From contig NZ_BAAAEP010000002.1 of assembly GCF_039523075.1 (NCBI RefSeq), positions 169,370 to 233,369 on the forward strand: a stretch of 64,000 nt of DNA. The letters are read 5' to 3'. The translations under genes and the position numbers were made by a program. A model generated the notes under the pieces. That model was not told the DNA's origin. It saw nothing but the letters and a program-made list of their open reading frames with translations, and made no database searches. The DNA is from Caenispirillum bisanense (GTDB lineage: Bacteria > Pseudomonadota > Alphaproteobacteria > Rhodospirillales > Rhodospirillaceae). Positions within the stretch are counted from its first letter, which is position 1, and every line of letters begins with the position of its first letter. Of the stretch, positions 37,577 to 46,082 are shown one piece after another.

Positions 37577-38722
37577 ATGGCCCGCACCATGACGACGGCC
37601 GGCGCGACGGCAGCGGCGGCCACCGCGGCGGCGCTGATCGCCTCCGCCGTGCCCGCCCAGGCGCAGGTGGCGCAGATCTACAACGGCGAGCACGGGCCGG
37701 TGGAGATCGCCGTGGTGGCCGAGGGGCTGGAGCACCCCTGGGCCGTCGCCTTCCTGCCCGACGGCCGCATGCTGGTGACCGAACGCCCCGGCCGCCTGCG
37801 CATCGTCGGTACCGACGGCAGCCTGTCGCCGCCGCTGGCCGGCCTGCCGGAGATCTATGCCGAGGACCAGGGCGGCCTGCTCGACGTCCACCTGCACCCG
37901 GACTTCGCCGAGAATTCGCTGGTCTACCTCACCTTTTCCGAACCCGGCGGCGAGGGCGCCTCCACCGCCGTGCTGCGCGGCCGGCTGACCGACGATGCGC
38001 TGGAGGCGACGGAAATCGTCTTCAGCCAGCAGCCCAAGGTCTCCGGCGGCAAGCACTTCGGCTCCCGCCTCGCCTTCGCGCCCGACGGCACCCTGTTCGT
38101 CGGCCTGGGCGAGCGGTTCAAGTTCGAGCCGGCGCAGGACCTGCGCAGCCACCTGGGCGCCGTGGTGCGCGTCAACGACGACGGCAGCGTGCCCGACGAC
38201 AACCCCTTCGTCGGCCGCGACGATGCGCAGGCGGAAATCTGGTCCTACGGCCACCGCAACATCCAGGGCGCCGCCATCCACCCCGAGACCGGCGAGCTGT
38301 GGGTTCACGAGCACGGCCCCCTCGGCGGCGATGAACTGAACATCCCCGAGGCCGGCAAGAACTACGGCTGGCCGGAGGTCAGCTGGGGTATCCACTACGA
38401 CAACCGCGAAATCCCCGACCCGCCGACGCGGCCGGAATTCGAGCGCGCCATCCACTACTGGACGCCGGTGCTGGCCGCCTCCGGCATGGCGTTCTACACC
38501 GCCGATGCCTTCCCGCAGTGGCAGGGCAACCTGCTGGTGGGCGGGCTGGTGACCCAGAACGTGGTGCGGGTGGAACTGAACGGCCGCGAGGTGGTGCACG
38601 AGGAAGGCATCCCCATCGGCAGCCGCGTGCGCGATGTGCGCGTCGGCCCCGACGGCGCCGTCTACGTGCTCACCGACGAGGCGGAGGGCCGCCTGCTGCG
38701 CCTCAGCCCGCCGGCCGGGTGA
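37577..38722 (+). CDS. PQQ-dependent soluble sugar dehydrogenase family protein
   Basis: A secreted six-bladed beta-propeller of the YliI/soluble aldose dehydrogenase family, 381 residues. A signal peptide (about residues 1-30, VPAQAQ) is followed by LEHPWAVAFLPDGRMLVTER, a family hallmark. GLLDVHLHPDFAENSLVYL, WSYGHRNIQGAAIHPETG and WVHEHGPLGGDELN carry the Ca/PQQ-site residues. Its donor sugar is unknown and PQQ synthesis genes are not in the window. Its end overlaps the convergent nitrilase gene by 20 bp. Confidence 0.93.
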   Translation: MARTMTTAGATAAAATAAALIASAVPAQAQVAQIYNGEHGPVEIAVVAEGLEHPWAVAFLPDGRMLVTERPGRLRIVGTDGSLSPPLAGLPEIYAEDQGGLLDVHLHPDFAENSLVYLTFSEPGGEGASTAVLRGRLTDDALEATEIVFSQQPKVSGGKHFGSRLAFAPDGTLFVGLGERFKFEPAQDLRSHLGAVVRVNDDGSVPDDNPFVGRDDAQAEIWSYGHRNIQGAAIHPETGELWVHEHGPLGGDELNIPEAGKNYGWPEVSWGIHYDNREIPDPPTRPEFERAIHYWTPVLAASGMAFYTADAFPQWQGNLLVGGLVTQNVVRVELNGREVVHEEGIPIGSRVRDVRVGPDGAVYVLTDEAEGRLLRLSPPAG

Positions 38723-39629
38723 GGGTGAGGTCGCGGCATTCCAGCGCGGCGGCGTCGTACATGCCGGTCCACACGGCGGCGGTGCCGTCGCGCTTCATGG
38801 CCCGCAGGCGTTCGACCGGCAGCGGCGGGCTGACCCACAGCGGCCCCTCGTCGTCGGCGGCGCCGCGCGGCGGCAGCGGCGTGCCCCACACGCCGGTGTG
38901 GCCGAGGTCGCGCTCGCACGGCACATAGGCGGCGGCGCCCGATATGTTGAGGTCGGCGCCGTGGCAGAAGCCGCCGCAGTCGCCGATGGTGCCGACGGCG
39001 GCGACGCAGGCGAACAGTTCCACGGCGCGGGCCTTGGCGCAGTCGAACACGCGGTGATAACCGGCCAGGGTGGTGGTCATGGACGGCACCAGCACCACGT
39101 CGGGTTCCATGCGGCCCAGTTCCACCGCCACCGCCGGCTGTTCGATGTCCAGGCAGATGACCACCGACCAGCGCACGCCGCGCCACTCGAACACCGTCAC
39201 CGCGTTGCCCTTGGCGAGGTTCCAGCAGGCTTCGTCGCGCTCGTCGGGCGTCAGGGTGAGCTTGTCGTGGGTCATCTCGCCGCCGCCGGGCAGCAGCGTC
39301 ACCGCCCGGTTGGCGTAGCCGCCGCCGGGCGCCGGCAGCGGGATGGAGCCGGCGACCAGCGCCACGTCGTGACGGTTAACCAGCGGTCGCAGGCTGTACA
39401 GCAGGGCCGGCGCCTGGGCCGCCATCCAGGGGATTTCCGCCGTCGGCGCCAGCTTCTCCGGCAGCACCGACAGCCATTGGGCGCAGGCGTATTCCGGCAG
39501 CACCAGGATATCCGCCCCCGCCGCCGCAGCAGCGGCCAGCCGGTCGCCGACCATGGCCGTCCAGTCCTCCAGGCGGGCCAGACGGCGGCCGACGTTCACG
39601 GGCCACAGGGCGACGACGGGATCAGGCAT
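38703..39629 (-). CDS. Carbon-nitrogen hydrolase (nitrilase superfamily)
   Basis: An amidase or nitrilase-type thiol enzyme of 308 residues. The catalytic triad is visible: Glu in LVLPEYACAQW, Lys in THDKLTLTPDE and Cys in SVVICLDIEQPA. I chose the ATG at 39629 because GGAG lies about 9 bp upstream; another ATG lies three codons before. It follows the polyamine-type ABC operon after a terminator, so it may be expressed separately; a role in breaking down amides or polyamine intermediates is only a guess from position. Confidence 0.9.
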   Translation of the reverse strand: MPDPVVALWPVNVGRRLARLEDWTAMVGDRLAAAAAAGADILVLPEYACAQWLSVLPEKLAPTAEIPWMAAQAPALLYSLRPLVNRHDVALVAGSIPLPAPGGGYANRAVTLLPGGGEMTHDKLTLTPDERDEACWNLAKGNAVTVFEWRGVRWSVVICLDIEQPAVAVELGRMEPDVVLVPSMTTTLAGYHRVFDCAKARAVELFACVAAVGTIGDCGGFCHGADLNISGAAAYVPCERDLGHTGVWGTPLPPRGAADDEGPLWVSPPLPVERLRAMKRDGTAAVWTGMYDAAALECRDLTLTRPAG

Positions 39630-39663
39630 GGGACGCATACTCCGGGCGGCTGCGGGGGGACGG

Positions 39664-39709
39664 TAATAAAGCGGCAACGGCCGCCGCCTCAAGGGGCAGC
39701 GGCCGTTGC
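39664..39709 (-). terminator. Terminator of the polyamine-type ABC operon
   Basis: Read on the minus strand after the binding-protein stop, 11-bp perfect arms GCAACGGCCGC and GCGGCCGTTGC (39709-39699 and 39684-39674) with a 14-nt loop are followed by CGCTTTATTACC. A strong stem with a broken T-tract. Confidence 0.75.
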
Positions 39710-39722
39710 TTCAGACGCAGGA

Positions 39723-40778
39723 TCAGCTCTTCAGGCGGGTCCAGATGCGGTCGCGCAGGTCCTGCGCCGGCTTGGCGCAGTCCTCGGCCGGGCGCAGGCG
39801 GTCGCTGTACTCGTCCGGCATGTTGACCGCCGGGTCCTTGGCCAGCTTTTCCTCCAGGAACTCTTCCGAGCCGTTGATGGCGTTCATGTAGCCGGTGAAG
39901 TTGGAGGCCTCGGCGGCGTTCTTCGGGTCCATGATCCAGTTGAGGAAGACCTTGGCTTCCTCCACGTTCTTGGCGCCCTTGGGGATGGTGAAGTTGTCGG
40001 CCCAGAACGGCAGGCCTTCCTTCGGGTAGACATAGACCACCGAGGGACGGTCGGTCTTGGTGCGGTGGGCGGCGCCGTTCCACTGCTGATGCATGATGAC
40101 CTCGCCGGCGATCATGCGCTCGATGGTGCCGTCGGACTGGTACATGGCGAGGAAGGGCTTCTGCTTCTGCAGCAGTTCCATCACCGCCTGCGCCTTGGCG
40201 GGGTCTTCGAAGCAGCGCTCGTAGCCGAGGTAGAAGGCGGCCGACGAAATGACGTCGTTCATGTCGTTGAGGGCGACGATCTGGCCTTTCAGTTCCTCGC
40301 GCGGCTCGAAGAATTCCTTCCAGCTTTCCTCCAGCGGGCCGTTCACCCGGCCGCTGTCGTAGGAAAAGCCGGTGGTGCCCCACATGTAGGGGACGGAATA
40401 GGCGCGCTGCGGGTCCCACGGCGTGTCGCGGAACACATCCTTGACGTTCTTGAAGTTTTCCATGCCGGAGGCGTCGATCTTCTGGATCAGGCCGCCTTCG
40501 ATCATGCGCGGGATGATGTAGTCCGTCGGCACCACGATGTCATAGCCGGTGGCGCCCGCCTGCAGCTTGGCGAGCATGGTCTCGTTGCTGTCGTAGACGT
40601 CGAGCGTGACCTTGATGCCGGTTTCCTGCTCGAACCGCTTCAGCAGGTCGGGCGGGATGTAGTTGGACCAGTTGTAGAGGTACAGCTCCCGCGCCTCGGC
40701 GCCGGCAGCCCCGGCCAGCGCGACCGCCGCCGCCAGCGTGGCGGCGGTGAACCCCATGCGCAACGTCCTGGTGACCAT
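39723..40778 (-). CDS. Polyamine-type ABC transporter, binding protein
   Basis: A periplasmic solute-binding protein of the PotD/PotF family, 351 residues with a signal peptide (about 1-28). Typical features are LYLYNWSNYIPPDLLKRFEQ, VPTDYIIPRMIEGGLIQKID and FTIPKGAKNVEEAKVFLNW. The exact ligand (putrescine, spermidine or another cationic or opine-like compound) cannot be told from sequence. AGGAGG precedes the ATG. It is last in a four-gene operon with order ATPase, permease, permease, binding protein. Confidence 0.93.
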   Translation of the reverse strand: MVTRTLRMGFTAATLAAAVALAGAAGAEARELYLYNWSNYIPPDLLKRFEQETGIKVTLDVYDSNETMLAKLQAGATGYDIVVPTDYIIPRMIEGGLIQKIDASGMENFKNVKDVFRDTPWDPQRAYSVPYMWGTTGFSYDSGRVNGPLEESWKEFFEPREELKGQIVALNDMNDVISSAAFYLGYERCFEDPAKAQAVMELLQKQKPFLAMYQSDGTIERMIAGEVIMHQQWNGAAHRTKTDRPSVVYVYPKEGLPFWADNFTIPKGAKNVEEAKVFLNWIMDPKNAAEASNFTGYMNAINGSEEFLEEKLAKDPAVNMPDEYSDRLRPAEDCAKPAQDLRDRIWTRLKS

Positions 40779-40814
40779 GAATGCCTCCTGTTCGGTGTGT
40801 TTTCTTGGCTTCAG

Positions 40815-41606
40815 TCAGGCGGCGCCGCGCCGCCCCGCCCACCAGGTGAGCAGGGTCGACAGCGACACGAACACAAGCGACACGATCAGCATGAGCGAGG
40901 AGATGGCGTTGACCTCCGGGCTGATGCCGATGCGGATGGCGCCGAAGATGTAGACCGGCAGCGTCGTCGCGCCGGCTCCGGCGACGAAGTAGGTGATGAC
41001 GAAATCATCCAGCGAGATGATGAAGGCCAGCATCGCCCCCGCCAGGATGCCGGGCCACAGCAGCGGCAGGGTGACGCGCAGGAAGGTGCGCATCTCGTCG
41101 GCATAAAGGTCGGCCGCCGCCTCGCCCAGGCGCGGGTCCATGCCCTCGATGCGGGCGCGGATGGGCAGGTAGGCGAAGGGGATGCAGAACACCGTATGGG
41201 CGATCACCACCGTCAGCAGCCCGAGGTCGAAACCGACCAGGATGAAGAACAGCAGCGAGGCGACGGCGGTGACGATCTCCGGCACCACCAGCGGCATGGC
41301 CAGCACGCCGGCGACCGCCGTCTGCCCCTTGAACCGCCGCCGCGCCATGCCAAGGGCGGCGAAGGTGGCGGCACAGGTGGCAATCACCGTCGCCCACAGG
41401 GCCACGATCAGCGAGTTCTTGGCGGCGTTCAGGATGTCCTTGTTGTCGAGGACGCGGGCGTACCAGTCGGTGGTGAAGCCGGTCCAGATGGTGGCGGAGC
41501 GGTTCTCGTTGAACGACAGCACGATCAGGATGACGATCGGCAGGTAGAGGTAGAGGAAGAAGACCCAGGTCGCGAGGCGCGTGCCGGGAAAGCGGCGGAT
41601 GTCCAT
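40815..41606 (-). CDS. Polyamine-type ABC transporter permease (PotI/PotC-like)
   Basis: An inner-membrane permease of 263 residues with six predicted helices. The N-terminus WVFFLYLYLPIVILIVLSFN and the EAA coupling loop LGEAAADLYADEMRTFLRVTLP are typical of the PotC/PotI type. It partners the permease encoded 17 bp upstream. GGAGG is 9 bp before the ATG. Confidence 0.93.
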   Translation of the reverse strand: MDIRRFPGTRLATWVFFLYLYLPIVILIVLSFNENRSATIWTGFTTDWYARVLDNKDILNAAKNSLIVALWATVIATCAATFAALGMARRRFKGQTAVAGVLAMPLVVPEIVTAVASLLFFILVGFDLGLLTVVIAHTVFCIPFAYLPIRARIEGMDPRLGEAAADLYADEMRTFLRVTLPLLWPGILAGAMLAFIISLDDFVITYFVAGAGATTLPVYIFGAIRIGISPEVNAISSLMLIVSLVFVSLSTLLTWWAGRRGAA

Positions 41607-41622
41607 GGCGGCGTGCCTCCCC

Positions 41623-42516
41623 TTATTCCGGCAGCTTGCGGAAGCGCAGCAGGTAGACGAGCATGGCCAGCAGCACGAAGGCCAGCAGCGTGAAGGCCAG
41701 CGCCGACCCCAGCGGCCAGTTTCGCGAGGCGCCGAACTGGAGCTGGATCAGGTTGCCGATCATCAGCTCCTTCGATCCGCCCAGCAGCTCCGGCGTCACA
41801 TAGGCGCCGAGGCAGGGGATGAAGACCAGCGTGCAGCCGGCGGCGATGCCCGGCAGGCTGAGCGGCACCACCACCCGCCGCAGCGCCTGCAGGCGCGTGG
41901 CATAGAGGTCGTAGGCCGCCTCCACCAGCCGGAAATCGAGCTTCTCCAGGCTGGCATAGATCGGCAGCACCATGAACGGCAGGTAGCTGTAGGTCAGGCC
42001 GATGGCGATGGCGGCGGGTGTGTAGAGGATGGAGACGCTGCCCTCGGTCAGCCCCAGGCCCTGCACCCACTGGTCCACCAGCCCGTTGGTCCGCAGCAGC
42101 AGGATCCAGGCGTAGTTGCGCACCAGCAGGTTGGTCCAGAACGGGATGGTGACCAGGAAGATCAGCAGCTTGCGCCGCGATGGCGGCTGCAACGCGATGT
42201 AGAGCGCCACGGGAAAGCCGATGGCCAGCGCGATCACCGTCGTCAGCAGCGACAGCCCGAGGGAGCGCAGGTAGATGCTGACGTAAACGGTGTTGACGAC
42301 CAGGTTGTCGAAGAAGTCGCGCTCGAAGAAGAAGCTGACGTAGGCATTGGGCGTGAACTCGTCCCACACCACGCCGCCGTACTGGCCGCGTTCCAGGAAC
42401 GACACATAGGCCATCAGCAGCAGCGGCAGCAGCATGAAGATGCCGACGATCAGAACCGCCGGACCGATGAGCAGGAGCCTTTGCAGGCGGGGCGAGCGGC
42501 GGATGACGTCGAGCAT
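41623..42516 (-). CDS. Polyamine-type ABC transporter permease (PotH/PotB-like)
   Basis: The first permease of the operon, 297 residues and six predicted helices. LLLIGPAVLIVGIFMLLPLL opens the membrane part; the coupling loop is around LVEAAYDLYATRLQALRRVV, and IPCLGAYVTPELLGGSKELM is a PotB/PotH hallmark. It begins 4 bp after the ATPase gene, with little ribosome-binding sequence of its own, suggesting translational coupling. Confidence 0.93.
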   Translation of the reverse strand: MLDVIRRSPRLQRLLLIGPAVLIVGIFMLLPLLLMAYVSFLERGQYGGVVWDEFTPNAYVSFFFERDFFDNLVVNTVYVSIYLRSLGLSLLTTVIALAIGFPVALYIALQPPSRRKLLIFLVTIPFWTNLLVRNYAWILLLRTNGLVDQWVQGLGLTEGSVSILYTPAAIAIGLTYSYLPFMVLPIYASLEKLDFRLVEAAYDLYATRLQALRRVVVPLSLPGIAAGCTLVFIPCLGAYVTPELLGGSKELMIGNLIQLQFGASRNWPLGSALAFTLLAFVLLAMLVYLLRFRKLPE

Positions 42517-42520
42517 GGGG

Positions 42521-43690
42521 TCAGTCCCTCAGCACCGACAGCGCATCGGGCGGGAAGCCCACCCGTACCCGCGCGCCCTGCGCCAATGTGGGGCTCGACT
42601 GGTCGCGGTTCTGCACCCGCGCCACCAGCGGCTCGTCCAGGCCGTCCACCCGCAGGTGATAGGTGGTGTCGGTGCCGAAGTAGACGATGGTGTCGACCGT
42701 TGCCGCCAGGGTGGCGTCCACCGCCGCGGCCGGATCGCTGCCGGCGGCGGCGAGGAAGGTGCGCTCCGGCCGTACCGCCAGGGTGACCGTCTCGCCCGGC
42801 TGATGGCCGCGCGGGTCGGCCACCGGCAGGGCGGCGCCGGCGATGCGGGCGGCGAAACGACCGCCGCCGATGTCCTGCAGCGTGCCCTTCAGGAAGTTGG
42901 TCTCGCCGATGAAGTCGGCGACGAAGCGCACCTGCGGCCGCTGGTAGATCTCCTGCGGGGCGCCGATCTGCAGCACGTGGCCGTCCTTCATCACCGCGAT
43001 GCGGTCGCTCATGGTGAGCGCCTCTTCCTGGTCGTGGGTGACGAAGACGAAGGTGATGCCGGTATCCCGCTGCAGGCGCTTCAGCTCGATCTGCATGCCC
43101 TTGCGCAGCTTGAGGTCCAGCGCCGACAGCGGCTCGTCCAGCAGCAGCACCTTGGGGTGCGGCGCCAGGGCGCGGGCCAGGGCGACACGCTGCTGCTGGC
43201 CGCCCGACAGCTGCGACGGCATGCGCCGCTGCATGCCCGTCAGATGCACCAGCGCCAGCATCTCGTCGACGCGGGCGGTGATCGCCTCCTTGGTCAGCCC
43301 GGACTTCTCCAGCCCGAAGGCGACGTTCTGCGCCACCGTCATGTGGGGGAACAGGGCGTAGTTCTGGAACACCGTGTTGATCGGGCGCCGGAACGGCGGT
43401 TCGCCGGTGATGTCGACGCCGTCCAGCACCACCCGGCCGGAGGATGGCTGCTCGAACCCGGCGATGGAGCGCAGCAGGGTCGTCTTGCCGCAGCCGGAGG
43501 GGCCGAGCAGGGTGAAGAACTCGTTCGGCGCGATGCGGATGGACACGCCCCCCAGCGCCGTCACCGGCGCCTCGCCGGCCGAGGCGTAGACCTTCACCAG
43601 GTTTTCGATGGAGATGCCGGCGGCAGGATCACCGGCGGCGGCAGTGGCCGGCGCGTCGGCCGGGCGGGACAGGGCGGCGGCGGCGGTCAT
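42521..43690 (-). CDS. Polyamine-type ABC transporter ATPase (PotA/PotG-like)
   Basis: The ATPase of the import system, 389 residues. Walker A GPSGCGKTT, signature LSGGQQQRVALARAL, Walker B VLLLDEPLSALD and switch VTHDQEEAL are all canonical. The C-terminal TOBE domain follows. An Ala-rich N-terminal extension of about 25 residues precedes the conserved core. GGAGG lies 5 bp before the ATG at 43690, so I reject a longer upstream reading. It presumably works as a homodimer. Confidence 0.94.
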   Translation of the reverse strand: MTAAAALSRPADAPATAAAGDPAAGISIENLVKVYASAGEAPVTALGGVSIRIAPNEFFTLLGPSGCGKTTLLRSIAGFEQPSSGRVVLDGVDITGEPPFRRPINTVFQNYALFPHMTVAQNVAFGLEKSGLTKEAITARVDEMLALVHLTGMQRRMPSQLSGGQQQRVALARALAPHPKVLLLDEPLSALDLKLRKGMQIELKRLQRDTGITFVFVTHDQEEALTMSDRIAVMKDGHVLQIGAPQEIYQRPQVRFVADFIGETNFLKGTLQDIGGGRFAARIAGAALPVADPRGHQPGETVTLAVRPERTFLAAAGSDPAAAVDATLAATVDTIVYFGTDTTYHLRVDGLDEPLVARVQNRDQSSPTLAQGARVRVGFPPDALSVLRD

Positions 43691-44044
43691 GCCGGCCTCC
43701 GCAGGTTGCAGCCGCCGCGGCGGAGTCGCGCCGGGGCGGTGAGGAACTGGCAAGCAAGGTCCATGCGCACAGGCCTCCCAGAAGGCGGCGCGCAGCCTGC
43801 CCGGCCGCCGGCGCCGTCCAATATCCTTTACAGCCCGCCCTGACCATAGCCTCCCGTTCGGCCAGGCGGGGTGTTCAGGCCCCTGCCCCGCACTCCAGGC
43901 TTTCCGCCCATTGTCGTGCTCTGGCAAGGATCTAGGGATGTCCCTCGGGGCGCTCTCCCCGTTCAAAACAGTAGAGGCAGGGTCCTGTGCTGCGCAAGAT
44001 ATTTAACGCACTGCTCCGCTCGGACGAGGGCGCCGCCGCCACCC
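43691..44044. other. Gap of 354 bp without a clear gene
   Basis: This stretch lies between the ABC ATPase start and the tautomerase stop and should hold the operon promoter, but I find no convincing -35/-10 pair on the minus strand. A small hairpin CGGGG-CCCCG occurs near 43950. On the plus strand a 22-codon reading frame (43938-44006) has AAGGA 8 bp before its ATG, and a second short frame starts GTG at 43987; neither shows recognisable similarity. Confidence 0.4.
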
Positions 44045-44434
44045 TCAGCCGGCGGCGGCACGGGCGGCCTGGGTGCGACCGCCCCAGCCCCACGACTCTG
44101 CCGCCACCTCCTGCAGGATGACGTAGGTGGGCGCCGCCAGCTCGGGCAGCACATGGCGCAGCGCCGCGTCCATTTGCGCAATGAAATCAGCCTTCTCGGC
44201 GGCGGTATTGGTGCCCTGGGTGATGAAGGCCTCGACCACCGCGGCGGCCGGCTGGAACTGGTCGCCGATGGTCCAGATGCGGTCGCTGTCGCCGACCTCG
44301 GTCACCAGCACCGAGGTCAGGTCGCCCCGCTTGCCCAGAACCTCCGCCATCAGGCGGGTGGCGATGCGGGCCAGGTCGGCGCGGTTGTCGGGGGTGACGC
44401 CATGGGCGCCGAGGGTGATGCGGACGAAGGGCAT
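44045..44434 (-). CDS. Tautomerase-superfamily protein
   Basis: A 129-residue protein starting MPFVRITLG; Pro2, which becomes the N-terminal catalytic proline, fits the 4-oxalocrotonate tautomerase/MIF superfamily. At about twice the length of the 60-residue 4-OT it resembles the fused-type members (cis-CaaD/MSAD or MIF-like). The segment VTEVGDSDRIWTIGDQF lies mid-protein. AGGAG precedes the ATG at 44434. It is divergent from a LysR-type regulator gene 104 bp away, which probably controls it. The substrate is unknown. Confidence 0.85.
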   Translation of the reverse strand: MPFVRITLGAHGVTPDNRADLARIATRLMAEVLGKRGDLTSVLVTEVGDSDRIWTIGDQFQPAAAVVEAFITQGTNTAAEKADFIAQMDAALRHVLPELAAPTYVILQEVAAESWGWGGRTQAARAAAG

Positions 44435-44538
44435 GGCGGATCTCCTGCCGATGGAAAACTGTACCGCAGCCACCCTCGCCCATGGCAGTCCATTTGGAAA
44501 ATTGATAGGCTTCAAGCCTCCATTGAGGATGCTCAACC

Positions 44539-45435
44539 ATGTCCGCGCCGCCCCTGCTGCCGAGCGACCTGCTGCGCACCTTTGTCGCCGTGGTGGACGA
44601 TGGCGGCATGTCGGCGGCCGGCTTGCGAGTCGGCCGCAGCCAGTCCGCCGTCAGCCTGCAGGTGAAGCGGCTGGAGGAGCTGACCGGCACCGCCCTGTTC
44701 CGCCGCGACTCCCGCGACCTGGCGCTGACCTCGGCGGGGGAGACGCTGCTGCCCTACGCCCGCCGCCTGCTGGCGCTGAACGACCAGGCCATGGCGGCGC
44801 TGGCGCCGGCGCGGTTGACCGGGGTGGTGCGGCTGGGCGTGGTGCAGGATTTCGCTGAGACCGCCCTGCCGCGCGTGCTCGCCCGCTTTGCCGAGGCGCA
44901 TCCGGCGGTGGCGCTGGAAACCCGGGTGGGACCGTCAGCCGCCCTGCGCGATGCACTGGCCCATGGCGGCCTGGATGTCTGCCTGGCGGTCGGCGCGGCG
45001 GAGGGCGCCGCCGCCCATCGCACGGTGCCCATGGCGTGGCTGGCGGCGGAGGGGCTGGCGGCGCTGCCGCGCCCGCTGCCGCTGGCCCTGCTCGACCCGC
45101 CGTGCACCTACCGGGCGGCGGCGCTGGCGGCGGTGGAAGGGGCCGGCATCGCCCATCGCATCGCCTACTCCGGCCCCGGCCTGTCGGCGGCAACGGCGGC
45201 GGTGAGGGCGGGGCTGGCGACCACGGCCGGCACCGCCGATGCCGCCGCCGGTGGGCTGGTCGCCCTGGCGCCGGGGCCCGCGGCGGGACGGGGCCCGCCG
45301 CCGCCGCCCGCCGCGGCCCCCCCCCTGCAGGTGGCCGCCACGGCCGGACCGGCGGCGCGACGGCTGGCGGCGGTGATGGCGGAGGCGGTGCAGCCGCCTC
45401 AGTCGGCCGGCCACTCCAGCAGCACCGGCCCCTGA
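44539..45435 (+). CDS. LysR-type transcriptional regulator
   Basis: A 298-residue regulator. The N-terminal helix-turn-helix is clear (LRTFVAVVDDGGMSAAGLRV, SQSAVSLQVKRLEELTG), followed by the linker and an effector-binding domain (VRLGVVQDFAETALPRVLAR). The end of that domain is unusual: about residues 250-262 are a Gly/Pro/Ala run encoded by a C/G homopolymer-rich stretch (45280-45330). A pair of compensating indels there is possible. Its 3' end overlaps the convergent histidine kinase gene by 37 bp. The divergent tautomerase gene is its likely target. Confidence 0.88.
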   Translation: MSAPPLLPSDLLRTFVAVVDDGGMSAAGLRVGRSQSAVSLQVKRLEELTGTALFRRDSRDLALTSAGETLLPYARRLLALNDQAMAALAPARLTGVVRLGVVQDFAETALPRVLARFAEAHPAVALETRVGPSAALRDALAHGGLDVCLAVGAAEGAAAHRTVPMAWLAAEGLAALPRPLPLALLDPPCTYRAAALAAVEGAGIAHRIAYSGPGLSAATAAVRAGLATTAGTADAAAGGLVALAPGPAAGRGPPPPPAAAPPLQVAATAGPAARRLAAVMAEAVQPPQSAGHSSSTGP

Positions 45436-45995
45436 TCGAGCACCAGCCGGCCCTTCACCTGACGCATCAGGCTTTCGGCGATGCGCAGGCCGAGGCCGCT
45501 GCCGCGCACCGCCGCCGCCGGCACGCCGGCGCCGCCATCGCCCACGGTCAGGCGCCAGATGCCGTCCTCCGGCAGCGCCTCCAGGCCGACGGCCAGCGGC
45601 CCGCCGCCGTGGCGGACGGCGTTCACCAGCACCTCCGTCAGGGCAACGCCGAGGGGGATGGCCTGATCGAGGGGAATGTCGGCCGGCACCAGATCCAGGG
45701 TGACGTCGGGCACCGGGTCAGGCTCCGCCTGCCTGCGGGCTTCCTCAACCATTTCCGCCACATAGGCGGCGAAGTCGACCACCAGGGTGGCGCCGTCGTC
45801 GGCGATGACGCGGGCCTGGGAATAGGCGGCGGCGGCGGCGGACATGCGCACTTCCAGCCGGCCGAGGGCATCACGCGCCTCCGGCCCCTCGGTCCGCATC
45901 TGCAGGCGCAGCAGGCTGAGAAGCATCTGCATGGTGTTGCCGATGCGATGCCGCGTCTGGCGGTACAGGCCTTCCCAGTCGGTGTCCTGCGGCAT
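45399..45995 (-). CDS. Small HisKA_2/HWE-type histidine kinase
   Basis: A 198-residue soluble kinase with only the catalytic core. The phospho-acceptor His is H16 in RHRIGNTMQMLLSLLRLQMR, the HisKA_2 dimerisation helix. The ATPase domain has the N-box LTEVLVNAVRHGG, G1 box VGDGGAGVP and G2 box GSGLGLRIAESL. No membrane or sensor domain and no response regulator are nearby, so signal and partner are unknown. AAGGAG before the ATG at 45995 supports this start. Such kinases often work in the alphaproteobacterial general stress response. Confidence 0.85.
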   Translation of the reverse strand: MPQDTDWEGLYRQTRHRIGNTMQMLLSLLRLQMRTEGPEARDALGRLEVRMSAAAAAYSQARVIADDGATLVVDFAAYVAEMVEEARRQAEPDPVPDVTLDLVPADIPLDQAIPLGVALTEVLVNAVRHGGGPLAVGLEALPEDGIWRLTVGDGGAGVPAAAVRGSGLGLRIAESLMRQVKGRLVLDQGPVLLEWPAD

Positions 45996-46025
45996 GCGGC
46001 GGCTCCTTGGGCATGGCCCGTGCGA

Positions 46026-46058
46026 GAAAAAAGGGCGGAGTCTGCCCGACTCCGCCCT
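46026..46058 (-). terminator. Intrinsic terminator after pntB
   Basis: Minus-strand arms AGGGCGGAGT and ACTCCGCCCT (10 bp, perfect) with a 7-nt loop run into TTTTTTCTCGC. It lies 25 bp beyond the pntB stop and ends the pnt operon. It is one of the clearest terminators in the window. Confidence 0.9.
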
Positions 46059-46082
46059 GCTACACTGCACCAGCAAAGAGCG

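Noticed and set aside
38634..41693. Plus-strand open frame of about 1000 codons
   Set aside because: Antisense to the nitrilase and polyamine-type transporter genes, all with clear family motifs; composition is typical of a shadow frame.
43938..44006. 22-codon frame with AAGGA upstream
   Set aside because: No promoter, no hydrophobic or repeated pattern, and short frames with a chance purine run are expected in DNA of this length.
43987..44118. Plus-strand GTG frame of about 43 codons (starting VLRKIFNALLRSDEG) as a gene fragment
   Set aside because: It has a plausible-looking start but then runs antisense through the tautomerase C-terminus with Pro-rich, shadow-like sequence, and no family is recognisable.
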